From Euphrasia confusa (taxonomy: Eukaryota > Streptophyta > Magnoliopsida > Lamiales > Orobanchaceae): 64,000 nucleotides of DNA. Shown here in pieces: positions 31,932-43,007 of this stretch; the first letter of the stretch is position 1; each line of letters begins with the position of its first letter. The stretch is from the NCBI GenBank assembly GCA_954870475.1, contig OX940959.1, positions 4,216,001 through 4,280,000 of the forward strand. The letters run 5' to 3'. Made by a program: the position numbers and the translations under genes. Under the pieces are notes generated by a model. The model had not been told where the DNA came from, searched no databases, and saw only the letters and a list, made by a program, of their open reading frames with translations.

Positions 31932-34017
31932 TTAATTATTGGCTCTCCAACACTCCTCACTCGCTGCAAATCGCTTTACAAGTTCGGATCGGAACATCGC
32001 AGCTTCATCTTGGCCAAACGGATTTTCAAAATCTTCTTCGGTTGCGAGTATGTGTATATGGACACGCATCATAAAAATACGCCGCACACTAACCTGTTCA
32101 ATTGAAAAACAGTATATTGTTAAATACTTAAATACAATGCAGATAGTTTCATGAATAGTGTATTCAAAAATATTAAATTAAGAGTGTACTCGGTCCATGC
32201 TAATGAAAAAACCAACACAACAGCCATGTGTGATCAACTTAGACTGATGGTTCTTTGATTACTATACATTTTTGAATTTTAATGTTATTGGAAAAATTTG
32301 TATTTGATAGTATTTTTTTTATTAGAACTTCAATGTGTGTCGGTTTATTTATTCATGACTGGGTGAACGAATAAATACAGTGTTAACAACCATCGAACTC
32401 ACACATGTATAACTATGTTGCTAGTAAAAATGCTTATAAATTGAGTTACTTCAACTTACGCCATTTGTTCTCGAAGAAGCTTCTTGAATTGAGTGACATT
32501 CATATATCTATTTGAATAGTGTTGAAGTTTCTGGTCAAAGACGAAATATCTCTATAGTGTCTTTAAGAATTTAAGCTACCGACTTCTAGAAATATTACAT
32601 ACAACATATCAGACAACAAATGAATTCAAGAGCATGGACTCCATAGTTTAATATCATTGTTCTTCTGTAATGGAATTCAAAAGCAAAAGGCATTACTACA
32701 TAAACCCACAAATATTTGTCAAACAAAAGAGTACCCAACAATATATCATCCTCCAGGCTAGCTAGTTAATCACGTCCCATCTTACACATTTTTTTTAATG
32801 GTAAAACTAGGTAAAACTATCTTGCACACTACACAATCACACACTTGGTTCCACACCTATACAAACACTGGTTCAAACTATCAATTTTTTAAAGTGGTAA
32901 ACTCTAGGTATTTTATAATAAAACTATTTGGTACACTGGTATAAAAGATGAAAGCTTAGTTCTATCTAAACCAACAAAGGTTTACAGGTTTCTATTTATC
33001 ATTTTGTGTTTATAAAATATACTAAAAACTAGTTGGTCAACAATAATATTATTGAATTTTGGTGGAGAAATCTACAACACCAGCTACATAAAACAACATA
33101 AAATCAATTTCACAACCAATATATAAACATGCACTTAATTCCAACTAACAATTTATACACTTACACTGACTTTATAAATCATTGAATCAAAGGCAAAATA
33201 AACACGTAAAACATAATCAATTTGAATACTAATAGCAGATCCTGTATAGTTGGGAAAAATAAATACCCACACCAAAAAACATAATCAATTTGAATACCAA
33301 TAAGATCTTGTATAGTTGGGAAGAATAAATACCCACACCAAAAAACATAATCAATTTGAATACCAATAGCTTATCTTGTATAGTTGGGAAGAATAAACAC
33401 CCACACAAAATAAACCACATTATACTGCAATTTATAATAGAAAATAAAAAATGATGCCTTATAGTGTTTGATTTCTTCTAAAAATGTTTTTGATTTACCT
33501 ACTATTGTACCCAAAATACCATACAACGTTGAATCAGTAGAATAATTATATGAAATCACATGCTTTGCTTCCCACCTACTTGTATACTATCATGTGTTTC
33601 TCTAACACCAACAATCAAAGAAAACTACCAACTAGTATTAATTACACAAAATCAAAAAAGGGGGATTTTCAAATCGACAAGTGAATCTGTCTAAGAGGAT
33701 CGATAACAGCTTTGAGTCGGTTTGAGTCGGTTTAAAACAAGGGGGATTTTCAAATCGATAACATCTATCTAAGAGGATCGATAATTAAAATCCAACCTAA
33801 AAATTACAGCTTTGAGTCGGTTTAAAACAAGGAGGATTTTCAATAACCATAATTAAGACATGCAATCATTTCGATTAGTACACTATGTTAATTCAAACCT
33901 AAAAACTAATAATTCGGGTAGAATCAAACACCAAATCCAAGAACCCTAAATCATGTATGGAATCTAATCACCCAATAATTTCAATTGATAATGATTTGAG
34001 AAAACTTACCTTAACAT
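31932..34017 (-). CDS. Putative three-exon gene for a 70-residue protein, function unknown
   Basis: Minus-strand exons 34017-34010, 32507-32460 and 32088-31932 join at three-way consistent phases with GT-AG borders (two donors read GTAAGT) to give exactly 71 codons including the stop. Product starts MLRYMNVTQFKKLLREQMAV, continues RRIFMMRVHIHILATEEDFE and ends ELVKRFAASEECWRANN. It is acidic in the middle and basic at the start; no signal peptide or recognised family. The first coding exon is only 8 nt, behind a GC-richer leader typical of a real 5' UTR (34018-34085). The large intron (1502 bp) holds two tandem repeats. It could be a host microprotein, or a chance model. Confidence 0.35.
33213..33410. 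repeat. Three-unit tandem repeat, period 66-68 bp
   Basis: Three units beginning ATAATCAATTTGAATA at 33213, 33281 and 33347, each with 'tgtatagttgggaa'. Open frames across it are repeat artefacts. Confidence 0.85.
33658..33845. repeat. Imperfect tandem repeat with GGGGATTTTCAAATCGA
   Basis: Three partial units built from 'gggggattttcaaatcga', 'tctaagaggatcgata' and 'agctttgagtcggttt', spaced irregularly. Confidence 0.75.
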
Positions 34018-34743
34018 GAGTACGCTTCGAGATTTGAGAGGAGACACTACGACGACGACACCGGCAGATGAATCACAAATCGGCGTTTTACTGTATAATG
34101 CTTCGAACTTTCGGTTTTCTAATTGTGATATACGTAGTAGTGTATTGATAGTAGCTTTAGGTTATATGGAAAGTTAATAATTAATACGTTGATGGTTTTT
34201 TTGGTAGTGTATTGTTTAATATGATAAGGGTATATTTAATAACATCAATAAAGAGATACCACATGAATAATGAAATATATATTACATAATTTTCAATAAT
34301 TAAAAGGGTTATTTGGGTAAATCTAGTTTTTTTATAAATAATGTAAAGATTGATCTTAATGTATAATTAAGAGTAAGATATTTACCTTTTTTGAAAATCC
34401 TCCTCTGACGAGGATAATGACTATTTGAATTATATATACAATTCATAAAAACTAATATATTTATATCTTTAATTTATACTGTATTTATTATATTATAATA
34501 AAAAAATATATAATACACTAAATAATATATATAAATCAAATTATAAGTTTAAATGATACTATATTTTACTGGAGACGGTATATCTTGCACACTAAGACCA
34601 AGATGAACATCTTGTACCAGACCGAATATATAAAAAGATTCGGATTCAGCTCAAATTTATGCTTACGCTGTCACTTACGTCACATTCAATCTCGCAGACC
34701 TAATTCATTCTCGCCGATTTCCATAAACGACTCTCTCTTTAAC

Positions 34744-34919
34744 ATGACAACACCGCCAACCGCTATTCTCAACCCGCCGAAGCTTCTGAAGTTATTCTCC
34801 ATTGAAATCGCAGCTATTCTCCAATTGATGATACCGATGTTGTCTTTTGTCCTACGGCACGTTCTCCTCCGTCATCGTGTCTATTACCATCCTGAAGTTA
34901 GCGCTTCCCTTTTGATCGG
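34744..34919 (+). pseudogene. Exon 1 of an NHX5/6-like Na+/H+ antiporter (relic)
   Basis: ATG at 34744 gives MTTPPTAILNPPKLLKLFSI, EIAAILQLMIPMLSFVLRHV, LLRHRVYYHPEVSASLLIG, ending at a GT donor (G|GTAATT at 34919/34920). This matches the N-terminus of endosomal NHX5/NHX6 antiporters: variable head, first membrane span, HVLRRH-like turn and PE(A)SASLLIG. Such proteins exchange K+/Na+ for H+ across Golgi/TGN membranes. No later exon is found: retrotransposon sequence starts about 90 bp downstream, and beyond it (43519 on) there is no NHX sequence. The gene is thus cut after exon 1. The frame upstream of the ATG is open but probably 5' UTR. Confidence 0.65.
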
Positions 34920-35009
34920 TAATTTTAGTTCCCTACTCTTTTTATTTTTTTCTGCTCTCGGAGCAAGTCGGTGTAATCTAATGGAGATATGATGCGGGAT
35001 GGATACATG

Positions 35010-36015
35010 ATTAAGGCCATTTACTTCGCCTCGGTAGTTGATAAGGCCACCGTACTTTGCAAGATAGCTTTCCAACTTATAGCACACCCACCAATGGTAA
35101 AAACATACCCGGTAAGAGATCTTCTTTTATCTAGATCACCGCCATAGTCGGAATCCACGAACCCTCGCACATCTTCTTAATTCCTCCCGAACACTAACTT
35201 CTTGTTAGACGTACCTCTCAAATAGCGCAACACCCATTGCACCGCCTTCCAATGCTCTTTTCCGGGATTCGCCATATACCGACTCACGGCACTCACGGCG
35301 TGGGCCAAATCCGGACGAGTACACACCATGGCATACATCAAGGACCCAACGACATTGGCATAAGGGACTCGAGCCATATCCTTGATGTCCTTCTCCGTAG
35401 TCGGAGAATAAGCAGAGGTAAGTCTAAATTGTGTTCCAAAGGGAGTACTTACCGGGTTCGCATTCTCAAGGTTGAACCGACGTAGCACCTTCTCTATGTA
35501 CCCCTTTTGGCCAAGATACAACTTGTCATCTCTTCGATCTCTTGTGATTTCCATTCCTAGGATCTTCCTTGCTGCACCAAGATCCTTCATCTCGAACTCC
35601 TTACTAAGTTGTGCATTGACTCTCTCCACCTCCGACTTATCCTTAGCCGCTATCAACATATCGTCGACGTAGAGGAGAAGATAAACTAAAGACCCATCAC
35701 GGCCTTTCCGAAAATACACACAACTATCATATGAGCTCCTTCGGAAACCATTCTTAATCATAAACGTGTCAAAACGTTTATACCACTGTCTAGGAGACTG
35801 TTTCAAACCATATAAGGACTTCTTGATAAAACACACCCTGTTCTCTTGGTTTGAACCCTCGAACCCCTCGGGTTGGACCATGTAGATATCTTCATCGAGC
35901 TCCCCATGTAGAAAGGCCGTCTTCACATCCATTTGCTCAAGCTCCAAATCATGCATTGCTACGATGCCTAGAATTGCCCGAATCGAGCTATGCTTGACCA
36001 CCAGTGAAAACACAT
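35010..36015 (-). pseudogene. RT-RNase H of a second copia element (element C), fused to element B
   Basis: From about 36015 the 1522-codon frame switches to a different copia RT: VVKHSSIRAILGIVAMHDLE, QMDVKTAFLHGELDEDIYM, SLYGLKQSPRQWYKRF, catalytic YVDDMLIAA, then GYIEKVLRRFNLENANPVST. A TAA at 35177-35179 ends the frame, but RNase H continues in the same frame past the stop (FVDSDYGGDLDKRRSLTGYV, TVALSTTEA) to about 35020, where homology ends without an LTR. The sequence type fits the same TNT1-like family as the gag at 42191-42984, which suggests it is the other half of that element. Confidence 0.65.
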
Positions 36016-39000
36016 CACAATATAGAGATATCGGATGGGCCGAACTAGGTACGACACCAAGCTCATCTAAGAACTTTCTTATCCAAACGGCCTCCTTTGC
36101 TGCTTCAGATGCAGCAATGTACTCAGCCTCTGTAGTAGAATCAGCTACGGTGGGTTGCTTGGAACTCTTCCAGCTCACCGCACCTCCATTCAGACAAAAG
36201 ACAAAACCGGACTGAGACCGGAGATCATCTCTGTCTGTTTGGAAGCTTGCATCCGTATAGCCTGTCATAACCAACTCTTCTTGTCCTCCAAAGACAAGAA
36301 AATAATCTTTAGTCCTTCTAAGGTACTTAAGAATATTCTTAGCCGCAGTCCAATGCGCCTCACCTGGGTTTCCTTGAAACCGACTCGTCATGCTCAAAGC
36401 ATACGATACATCTGGTCGTGTACATATCATGGCGTACATAATAGACCCTATTGCCGAAGCATAAGGAATATTTGCCATCCTCATTTGCTCATCAGGTCCC
36501 GAAGGGCACTGCCTCTTGCTCAGAGATGTGCCATGAGTCATTGGAATGAGACCCTTCTTGGCGTCTTTCATTCTGAACCTGTCAAGTACCTTATCAATAT
36601 AGGTTGCTTGACTAAGTCCAAGCATCCTTTGTGATCTGTTCCGACAGATCTTGATGCCCAATATGTACCGTGCTTCTCCAAGATCCTTCATTGAAAACCA
36701 TCTTCCCAGCCATTCTTTAACAGAATTAAGCATAGGAATGTTGTTTCCAATGAGGAGTATTTCATCGACATACAACACAATGAATACAACGTAACTCCCA
36801 CTGACTTTCTTGTAAACACAAGAGTCTTCCATGTTCTTTTGAAATCCAAACTCTTGTATGGATTCATCGAACCGAAGATTCCAGCTCCGAGATGCTTGCT
36901 TTAATCCATAAATGGATCTATTAAGCTTGCATACTCTCTCAGCCTGATTAGGATCGATAAAACCCTCTGGTTGTGTCATAAACACTTCCTCTATTAGAAT
37001 CCCATTCAAGAAGGCGGTTTTAACGTCCATTTGCCATATCTCATAATCATAATGAGCAGCAATGGCTAAGAGAATCCGAATGGATTTAATCATAGCAACT
37101 GGTGAAAAGGTTTCATCATAATCCACCCCGTGAATTTGTTTATATCCTTTTGCCACCAACCTTGCTTTGAAAACACTAGGTTTTCCATTCATGTCTGTTT
37201 TTATTTTGTAAATCCATTTGCATCCAATGGGCCTAGCCCCTTTAGGAAAATCGACCAAGTTCCAAACTTGATTTTCAGACATTGATTCCATTTCGGATTT
37301 CATGGCACCCTGCCATTTCTCGGCATCTGGACTCGTCATAGCTTGGATATAGGTCGAAGGTTCATTGCTTTCTAAAAGCATGACTTCATAGCTCTCGTTT
37401 GTCAGAATACCTAGGTATCTGTCAGGTTGAGATCTAATTCTTCCGGACCTTCGAGGGTTAGGTGTGGTTTCCAAAACCAATGGAGTACTCTCGACTTGGT
37501 CTTGAGTGTCCATCTCAGTTTGATCTTCTTGAACCTCGTTCAAGTTTTCTTGAACTTCGTTCAATTCAACTGAGCTCCCACTTACTTTCTTGGAAAGATA
37601 TTCCTTTTCAAGAAATACACCATCTCGAGCAACAAAGACTTTGTTCTCAGATTGGTTGTAAAAGTGGTACCCTCGTGTTTCTTTTGGATAACCCACAAAG
37701 AAACATTTATCCGATTTGGGTTCAAGCTTTGTAGAGATATTTCTCTTCACATAAGCTTCACATCCCCAAACCTTGATATAAGACAAGTTAGGGACCTTCC
37801 CTTTCCATAACTCGTATGATGTCTTATCAACAGCTTTTGACGGTGTCCTATTCAGTGTATAGGCCGCTGTTAAAAGTGCGTGTCCCCAAAAAGATTTCGG
37901 TAGTTCACTAAGGCTCATCATCGATCGAACCATATCCAATAAGGTTCTATTCCTCCTTTCGGAAACACCATTCATCTGGGGTGTTCCAGGTGGAGTGAGT
38001 TGATATAAAATACCACAACTCATAAGATGATCATCGAATTCTTGGCTAAGATATTCACCACCTCGATCCGATCGAATGGCTTTTATCTTCTTACCAAGTT
38101 GATTCTCAACTTCATTTTGGAATTCTTTGAACTTTTCAAAGGCTTCCGACTCATGCCTCATTAAATAGACATAACCATATCTACTTAAGTCATCGGTAAA
38201 AGTTATGAAGTAGAAATAACCTCCACGTGCTTGTGAGCTCATTGGACCACATACATCAGTATGGATTAAACCCAATAGGTCACTTGCACGTTCTCCTTTT
38301 CCTAGAAAAGGTGACTTTGTCATTTTGCCCATCAAACATCCATCACATGTATCAAATGACTCCAAGTCAAAAGATTTGAGAATGCCTTCTTTAAGAAGTT
38401 TCTCTACACGTTTAATGTTGACGTGGCCTAATCGACAATGCCAAAGGTATGTTTCATTGAATTCATTCGATTTGGCCTTTTTGGTATCAATGTTATATAT
38501 ATGATTGTCAAGTTGAAGTATATATAATCCATGTTCTAATCGTGCCGAACCATAGAACACTCCACTTTTTGAAATAGTAAATAAACCATTTATTATAGTG
38601 AAGGTAAATCCTTCAGTATCCAATACTGAAATAGAAATGATGTTCTTGGTAATACTTGGAACGAAATAAACATTATTCAATACTAAAACAAGGCCCGAAG
38701 GCAAACACAAATCATAAGATCCTACGGCTAATGCAGCGACCCTCGCTCCATTTCCAACCCGCAGATCGACATCTCCCTTTACCAAACTTCTACTTCTTTG
38801 CAGTCCCTGCACATGTGAAACAATGTGAGCACCGCATCCGGTATCCAATACCCAAGAAGAAGAATTTGTAAAGTTTATGTCTATGACATAAATACCTGAA
38901 GATGAAGGAACGACACCGTTCTTTACATCCTCCTGGAACTTGGGGCAATCCCGCTTGTAGTGTCCAACACGCTTGCAGTAGAAACACTCAGATTCCCCAG

Positions 39001-39745
39001 GAACCTTAGAAGCTTTCAAGAACTTTTTGGAAGGAGTTGCCACAACTTTCCCTTTCCCTTTGCCTTTCACTTCCGGTTTCTTAATCCCCTTGAACTTTTT
39101 GGTACCTCCTTCCCGAATCATAAGAACTTCCCTCCTAGGGTCCTTCTTAATCGCAGGCTCAGCAGCCTTAAGCATCCCATGGAGCTCATGAAGCGATTTC
39201 TTCAGTCCATTCATGTGGAAATTCAGCCTAAAGGCGTCATATCCATCATGAAGAGAATGAAGAATGAAATCGGTAGCCAACTCGTCATCATATGCAAAAC
39301 CGAGGCGAGCACTTGAAGCAAATAATCCAATCATTTGCTGCACATGTGGTCCCACGGGTTTACCCTTTTCCAGCCTAGCTGTTGCTATAGCCCGGGTGAC
39401 ACCGAAGCGCTCAATCCTAGCCTGTTCCCCGAACATGCTCTTGAGCTCTTCTATGATGTCATAGGCTTCCATGAACTCGAATTGTTTTTGCAACTCGGGT
39501 ACCATGGATGCCAACATCAAACATGTCACCTCATTCGAGGCTTTCTTAGCAAGGGCATATGATGCCTTTTGGGCATCCGTGCCCCCATCAGCGGGAAGCA
39601 CGGGAAGGGGTTTGTCCAACACACTTTCCTTTTCTTCGTATTTGAGGACTATCCTCAACTTACGTTGCCAATCAAGGAAATTGGTGTTGTTCAACTTTTC
39701 TCTATCCAAGATAGAGCTGAACTTGAATTGAGTTGATACAGACAT
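35177..39745 (-). CDS. Chimeric copia polyprotein with two reverse transcriptase domains
   Basis: 1522 codons open from ATG at 39745. Gag to about residue 215; CCHC CFYCKRVGHYKRDC near 250; protease WVLDTGCGAHIV near 298; integrase from about 435 (HCRLGHVNIKRVEKL), core HTDVCGPMS near 498, DRGGEYLSQ and QMNGVSERRN; first RT with QMDVKTAFLNG near 905 and YVDEILLIG near 990; RNase H with SKQPTVADSTTEAEYIAASE. At about residue 1243, after ISLYCD, it joins in frame to the RT of a second element. The first RT has Glu for the second catalytic Asp of YVDD (codon 36761-36763), which should damage it. The long frame suggests a recent fusion; a functional product is doubtful. Confidence 0.85.
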   Translation of the reverse strand: MSVSTQFKFSSILDREKLNNTNFLDWQRKLRIVLKYEEKESVLDKPLPVLPADGGTDAQKASYALAKKASNEVTCLMLASMVPELQKQFEFMEAYDIIEELKSMFGEQARIERFGVTRAIATARLEKGKPVGPHVQQMIGLFASSARLGFAYDDELATDFILHSLHDGYDAFRLNFHMNGLKKSLHELHGMLKAAEPAIKKDPRREVLMIREGGTKKFKGIKKPEVKGKGKGKVVATPSKKFLKASKVPGESECFYCKRVGHYKRDCPKFQEDVKNGVVPSSSGIYVIDINFTNSSSWVLDTGCGAHIVSHVQGLQRSRSLVKGDVDLRVGNGARVAALAVGSYDLCLPSGLVLVLNNVYFVPSITKNIISISVLDTEGFTFTIINGLFTISKSGVFYGSARLEHGLYILQLDNHIYNIDTKKAKSNEFNETYLWHCRLGHVNIKRVEKLLKEGILKSFDLESFDTCDGCLMGKMTKSPFLGKGERASDLLGLIHTDVCGPMSSQARGGYFYFITFTDDLSRYGYVYLMRHESEAFEKFKEFQNEVENQLGKKIKAIRSDRGGEYLSQEFDDHLMSCGILYQLTPPGTPQMNGVSERRNRTLLDMVRSMMSLSELPKSFWGHALLTAAYTLNRTPSKAVDKTSYELWKGKVPNLSYIKVWGCEAYVKRNISTKLEPKSDKCFFVGYPKETRGYHFYNQSENKVFVARDGVFLEKEYLSKKVSGSSVELNEVQENLNEVQEDQTEMDTQDQVESTPLVLETTPNPRRSGRIRSQPDRYLGILTNESYEVMLLESNEPSTYIQAMTSPDAEKWQGAMKSEMESMSENQVWNLVDFPKGARPIGCKWIYKIKTDMNGKPSVFKARLVAKGYKQIHGVDYDETFSPVAMIKSIRILLAIAAHYDYEIWQMDVKTAFLNGILIEEVFMTQPEGFIDPNQAERVCKLNRSIYGLKQASRSWNLRFDESIQEFGFQKNMEDSCVYKKVSGSYVVFIVLYVDEILLIGNNIPMLNSVKEWLGRWFSMKDLGEARYILGIKICRNRSQRMLGLSQATYIDKVLDRFRMKDAKKGLIPMTHGTSLSKRQCPSGPDEQMRMANIPYASAIGSIMYAMICTRPDVSYALSMTSRFQGNPGEAHWTAAKNILKYLRRTKDYFLVFGGQEELVMTGYTDASFQTDRDDLRSQSGFVFCLNGGAVSWKSSKQPTVADSTTEAEYIAASEAAKEAVWIRKFLDELGVVPSSAHPISLYCDVFSLVVKHSSIRAILGIVAMHDLELEQMDVKTAFLHGELDEDIYMVQPEGFEGSNQENRVCFIKKSLYGLKQSPRQWYKRFDTFMIKNGFRRSSYDSCVYFRKGRDGSLVYLLLYVDDMLIAAKDKSEVERVNAQLSKEFEMKDLGAARKILGMEITRDRRDDKLYLGQKGYIEKVLRRFNLENANPVSTPFGTQFRLTSAYSPTTEKDIKDMARVPYANVVGSLMYAMVCTRPDLAHAVSAVSRYMANPGKEHWKAVQWVLRYLRGTSNKKLVFGRN

Positions 39746-41260
39746 ATTAAACTACAGAAGAAAGATAAATTAAGTAAGTAAACATCCACAAAGCGTTTAA
39801 ACAAATAAGGTTGTCTCGCATAACTACATTATTTGTTTCATTTTGTTCATTCGATATCCAATATCGTCGTTCCCAATTATCTTAATATCAAAACCGTGAT
39901 AAATCGTAAGTGAAAACTCGAGGTTTTCTAACCAGCGATCTTATCATGCAATTGAAGCCCTTTCTCTCATTAAAATGAGGGAGCCAACCAGACAATCGAT
40001 TCACGCCATCCAATGGCTCGAATGTCTCTAATCTGTGTCATCGACATAAGCAAGCGCTTTGGCTCCATTCCACTCCCCGAGGTGAGAATGAGTCGAGTTG
40101 AACTTAGTCTTTGAAAAACAGATTAGGCATTGGTTTTTGATATTTTAATAAATTAGAACAAAACGATCCCAAGACCCTCATCTTGCGAATCCTTAAGCCG
40201 ACTGAGTCCGCACTTAAGAACTCCAAGATGGGTAGACATCCCATGTCAATGACATCCAATGTCACTCTCGGTCGATGAGAATCCCATTCTCATCTCATGT
40301 CTCGATAGCCACGCCTGCAGTGGATCTATCGATGAGAAAACCAAACTCACTTGTAAGGGTCTAACCCTTACTCCCACTTATCTCAAGATAACAAGTAGTA
40401 CCCCGCTGAGGCGGACCTACCAACTTATGATCGAGGGCTTCATGAGGGTGATGTTTTGGACAAGACATTATACTCATTATTTTGGGAACTTGCATGCATA
40501 GGTGTTTATATGTAAGTTGAACATTTATAACATAAAACATCTAATAACTAGCAAAGCACATAATACGTATTGAAAGGCCCCTAGAACCTCACAACCCTCA
40601 AACAAAATTGAAATAAAGCATTAAAACCGGTTGAAGACACTTCATGGAAGATCCGCGCCCGCCGCCACCTTTCCGCGCCCGCCGTTTAGGTCAAATATCA
40701 TTTTGTGCCCAAAAACCACGAACAGCGGTCGCTGTTACTATAACAGCGCCCGCTGAACACACTCCAGCGGTCGCGGATTCCAAAACCGCGCTCGCTGGAA
40801 AGGCACAAAACATGGGACAACATTCTGCCCCGAAAAGACCCAAACGGCGACCGCTGTTTTGAAACGGCGGTCGCCGAACATGTATCAGCGGCCGCTGGTG
40901 CCACAACAGCGCCCGCTGTTTGGCTCCAGTGGCCCCGGTTTCGTCCGTTTCGCTCCGTTTTGCTTCGTTTCTTCTCGTTTTCGCTTGGGCTTCGAAATCC
41001 AACTCCGATACATGGATAAATCCATAGCTTACATGTTGAACAATACATTTTGAATAGAAAAACCTATCTATTACAAAAGATTCCAAGGGACGCAGCCCTC
41101 CAAAACTATGGCCATTCAACACGTAAAAAACACGATTTCATCCACCCGACCACTAACGGTGGCCGGCCTTACATCTAATCACATAATCACAATAAAACAT
41201 ATAATCCAATTATGTTGATTAAACCTTCGTGTCCAACACAAAAGTGTGCACGAGCCCTAG
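39746..41260 (-). other. Long untranslated leader of copia element B with palindromic GC tract
   Basis: About 1.5 kb between primer site and gag. It contains a GC-rich tract (40660-40925) with imperfect palindromes such as CAGCGGTCGCTG, CAGCGCCCGCTG, CGGCGGTCGCCG and CAGCGGCCGCTG. No convincing coding frame, although several short frames stay open through the tract. Confidence 0.7.
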
Positions 41261-41272
41261 GCTCTGATACCA
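41261..41272 (-). other. Primer-binding site of copia element B
   Basis: On the minus strand TGGTATCAGAGC, two bases after the LTR end (...CCATCA), complementary to initiator Met tRNA. Confidence 0.85.
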
Positions 41273-41274
41273 AT

Positions 41275-42190
41275 TGATGGTACCGATATACCGATCCGAT
41301 CGATATACCGTGTGTGCGGAAGCGTGTAAAGCATATAAATTTATCATGCTTGGATCTTAGTGCACACATAATGTGTATAAGAACACATACAAATATATAT
41401 ATACACATCCAATATATATATATATATAAAGGGATCAACGAGTTCTTACATTTGGTGATCGTTGAAATTGGTTAAGGTGGTGTTGAGTCGATTGAACCAC
41501 CTTAATGGATCAGCCACGGATTGTTCACCTTTGGAATGACCCCGTCACGCCTTTGGATCGTCCGGATGTTGAAGCCGCACAAATGGCCCGGCCTCTACGT
41601 GTTGCACACGAACCCGAATGACGAACACTTTGCTTGATCGAGTCGGTTCTCCAAGAACACTTTCTCCTCTCTCTCTTTGGTGTGAATTTCGTGGGTAAAG
41701 GTAATGTGTGATGAAAATCTGATTTTCATCCATATTATATCCTCATTATTCACCACATTACTCCCCTTTGTAACCTACAACATAATGGGCATCATAATGC
41801 ACCATTAACATGCAAAAGGGGTTACAAAGGAGGTGAAAGGTCATGCCACATACACATGCCACTATGCATTGTATGTGGTCCCACTTGCTTGTGTGGCATG
41901 CCATGTCACACTATGTGACATGCATCCATGCAAGATGTGACATGCATCCATGCAAGCCATGCATCCCATGCATGTGAATTAAATCCACGTAAATATTGAT
42001 TCTAAATCAATATATATATCAAGCATCGTACATCATCTTTGAGTCCGTGTGTGACCCTGTAGGTATGATTTATCGATCAATATTATATTGTTCCCAACAA
42101 TTTAATATTATCAAATAATCATTTAACATCCATAGACGACCTTATGACTTTATCGATTGCACACGTAGGATCGAAGGACATATCCCAACA
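41275..42190 (-). repeat. 5' LTR of copia element B (916 bp)
   Basis: Minus strand TGTTGGGATATGTCC...GGTACCATCA. Contains repeated 'catgcatccatgcaag' words (about 41870-41970) and (TA)n tracts near 41395-41427 that could act as TATA elements. A diverged partial copy of its first ~300 bp lies at 46303-46610. Confidence 0.8.
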
Positions 42191-42984
42191 CCAACTTCAC
42201 CGGAACTCTTACCGGAATTATTGTTGTTGTTGCCGCCTTCTCTCTCCTTCCTATTTTTCAAGGCGTAGCAATCGGCTTTGATGTGACCCTTCTTCTTGCA
42301 ATAGTTGCATACCTTGTTACTATGTCGTGACTTCGATCGAGACCTATCGCCCGATCTCTGGTTGGTCCGTCCATGGACATTCAATCCTTCTCTTGGCATC
42401 TCTCCCGAATTAGGGTTCTCCATCATCAAAATATTCTCTCTAGATGAGAGAGCCGAGGTTACGTCTTTAAACGTGAGGCTATCTCGAGAATATAGGAGAG
42501 TATCACGGAAGCTCGCCATATAAGGAGGTAGCGAAATTAGGAGCCAAAACGCGAGGTCGTCATCTTCGAGTTTCACGCCAATGTTGCCGAGGTCGGCTAC
42601 TTTCTCCTTGAATTTCGCTACGTGTGCGGGGATAGAGGAACCCTCCGCCATCTTGAGAAAATATAAACTTCTCTTCAAATTGTGCTTACTTGACACCGTC
42701 TTGGTAATGCACATCTCTTCAAGCTTCTCCCACAATTCTTTCGCTGTTTTTGTATGCATGATGTCCTCCGCCAATGCGTTCGAAACATGGAGCCATATGG
42801 TCGCCATAGCCATCTGATCGAGCGTCACGCGTTCATCATGCTCCATGGGAACCGGCATGTTGTCAATACCATTGAGGGCGATCTCTTGCTTCAGGGATCG
42901 TAGAACTAACCTCATCTTGTATAGCCACGTCGGGAACCTTGTGTTGAGATCCAGCAACGGTATGTCATACCTCACGCTCGTCAT
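42191..42984 (-). pseudogene. Copia element C gag, truncated by element B
   Basis: About 264 residues from ATG at 42984 (MTSVRYDIPLLDLNTRFPTW). UBN2-type gag (ALAEDIMHTKTAKELWEKLE, VSSKHNLKRSLYFLKMAEGS, DDLAFWLLISLPPYMASF), Arg/Ser-rich linker, CCHC knuckle CNYCKKKGHIKADC and an Asn-rich tail. At SGEVGV it runs into the LTR of element B; the last codons come from that LTR. Protease and integrase of this element are not present; its RT-RNase H is probably the part at 35010-36015. Confidence 0.8.
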
Positions 42985-42993
42985 GAATCCTTA

Positions 42994-43005
42994 GCTCTGA
43001 TATCA
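42994..43005 (-). other. Primer-binding site of copia element C
   Basis: TGATATCAGAGC on the minus strand, one mismatch from the usual TGGTATCAGAGC, two bases from the LTR. Confidence 0.75.
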
Positions 43006-43007
43006 CT

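Larger units (their letters stand above)
35177..42190 (-). mobile_element. Copia element B, 3' truncated
   Basis: Minus-strand element with a 5' LTR (42190-41275), primer site, long leader and gag-pol. Its 3' LTR and the end of RNase H are missing: pol runs into element C at about 36015. It inserted into element C's gag at 42191, as shown by the abrupt end of that gag. No second target duplication can be seen because the 3' end is deleted. Confidence 0.75.

Noticed and set aside
34585..34743. Upstream extension of the NHX exon frame
   Set aside because: No similarity to antiporters before the ATG at 34744; more likely 5' untranslated sequence.
40644..41122. Frames of 64-143 codons over the GC palindrome tract
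   Set aside because: Present on both strands and several frames at once, as expected from GC-rich palindromes; lies in a retrotransposon leader.
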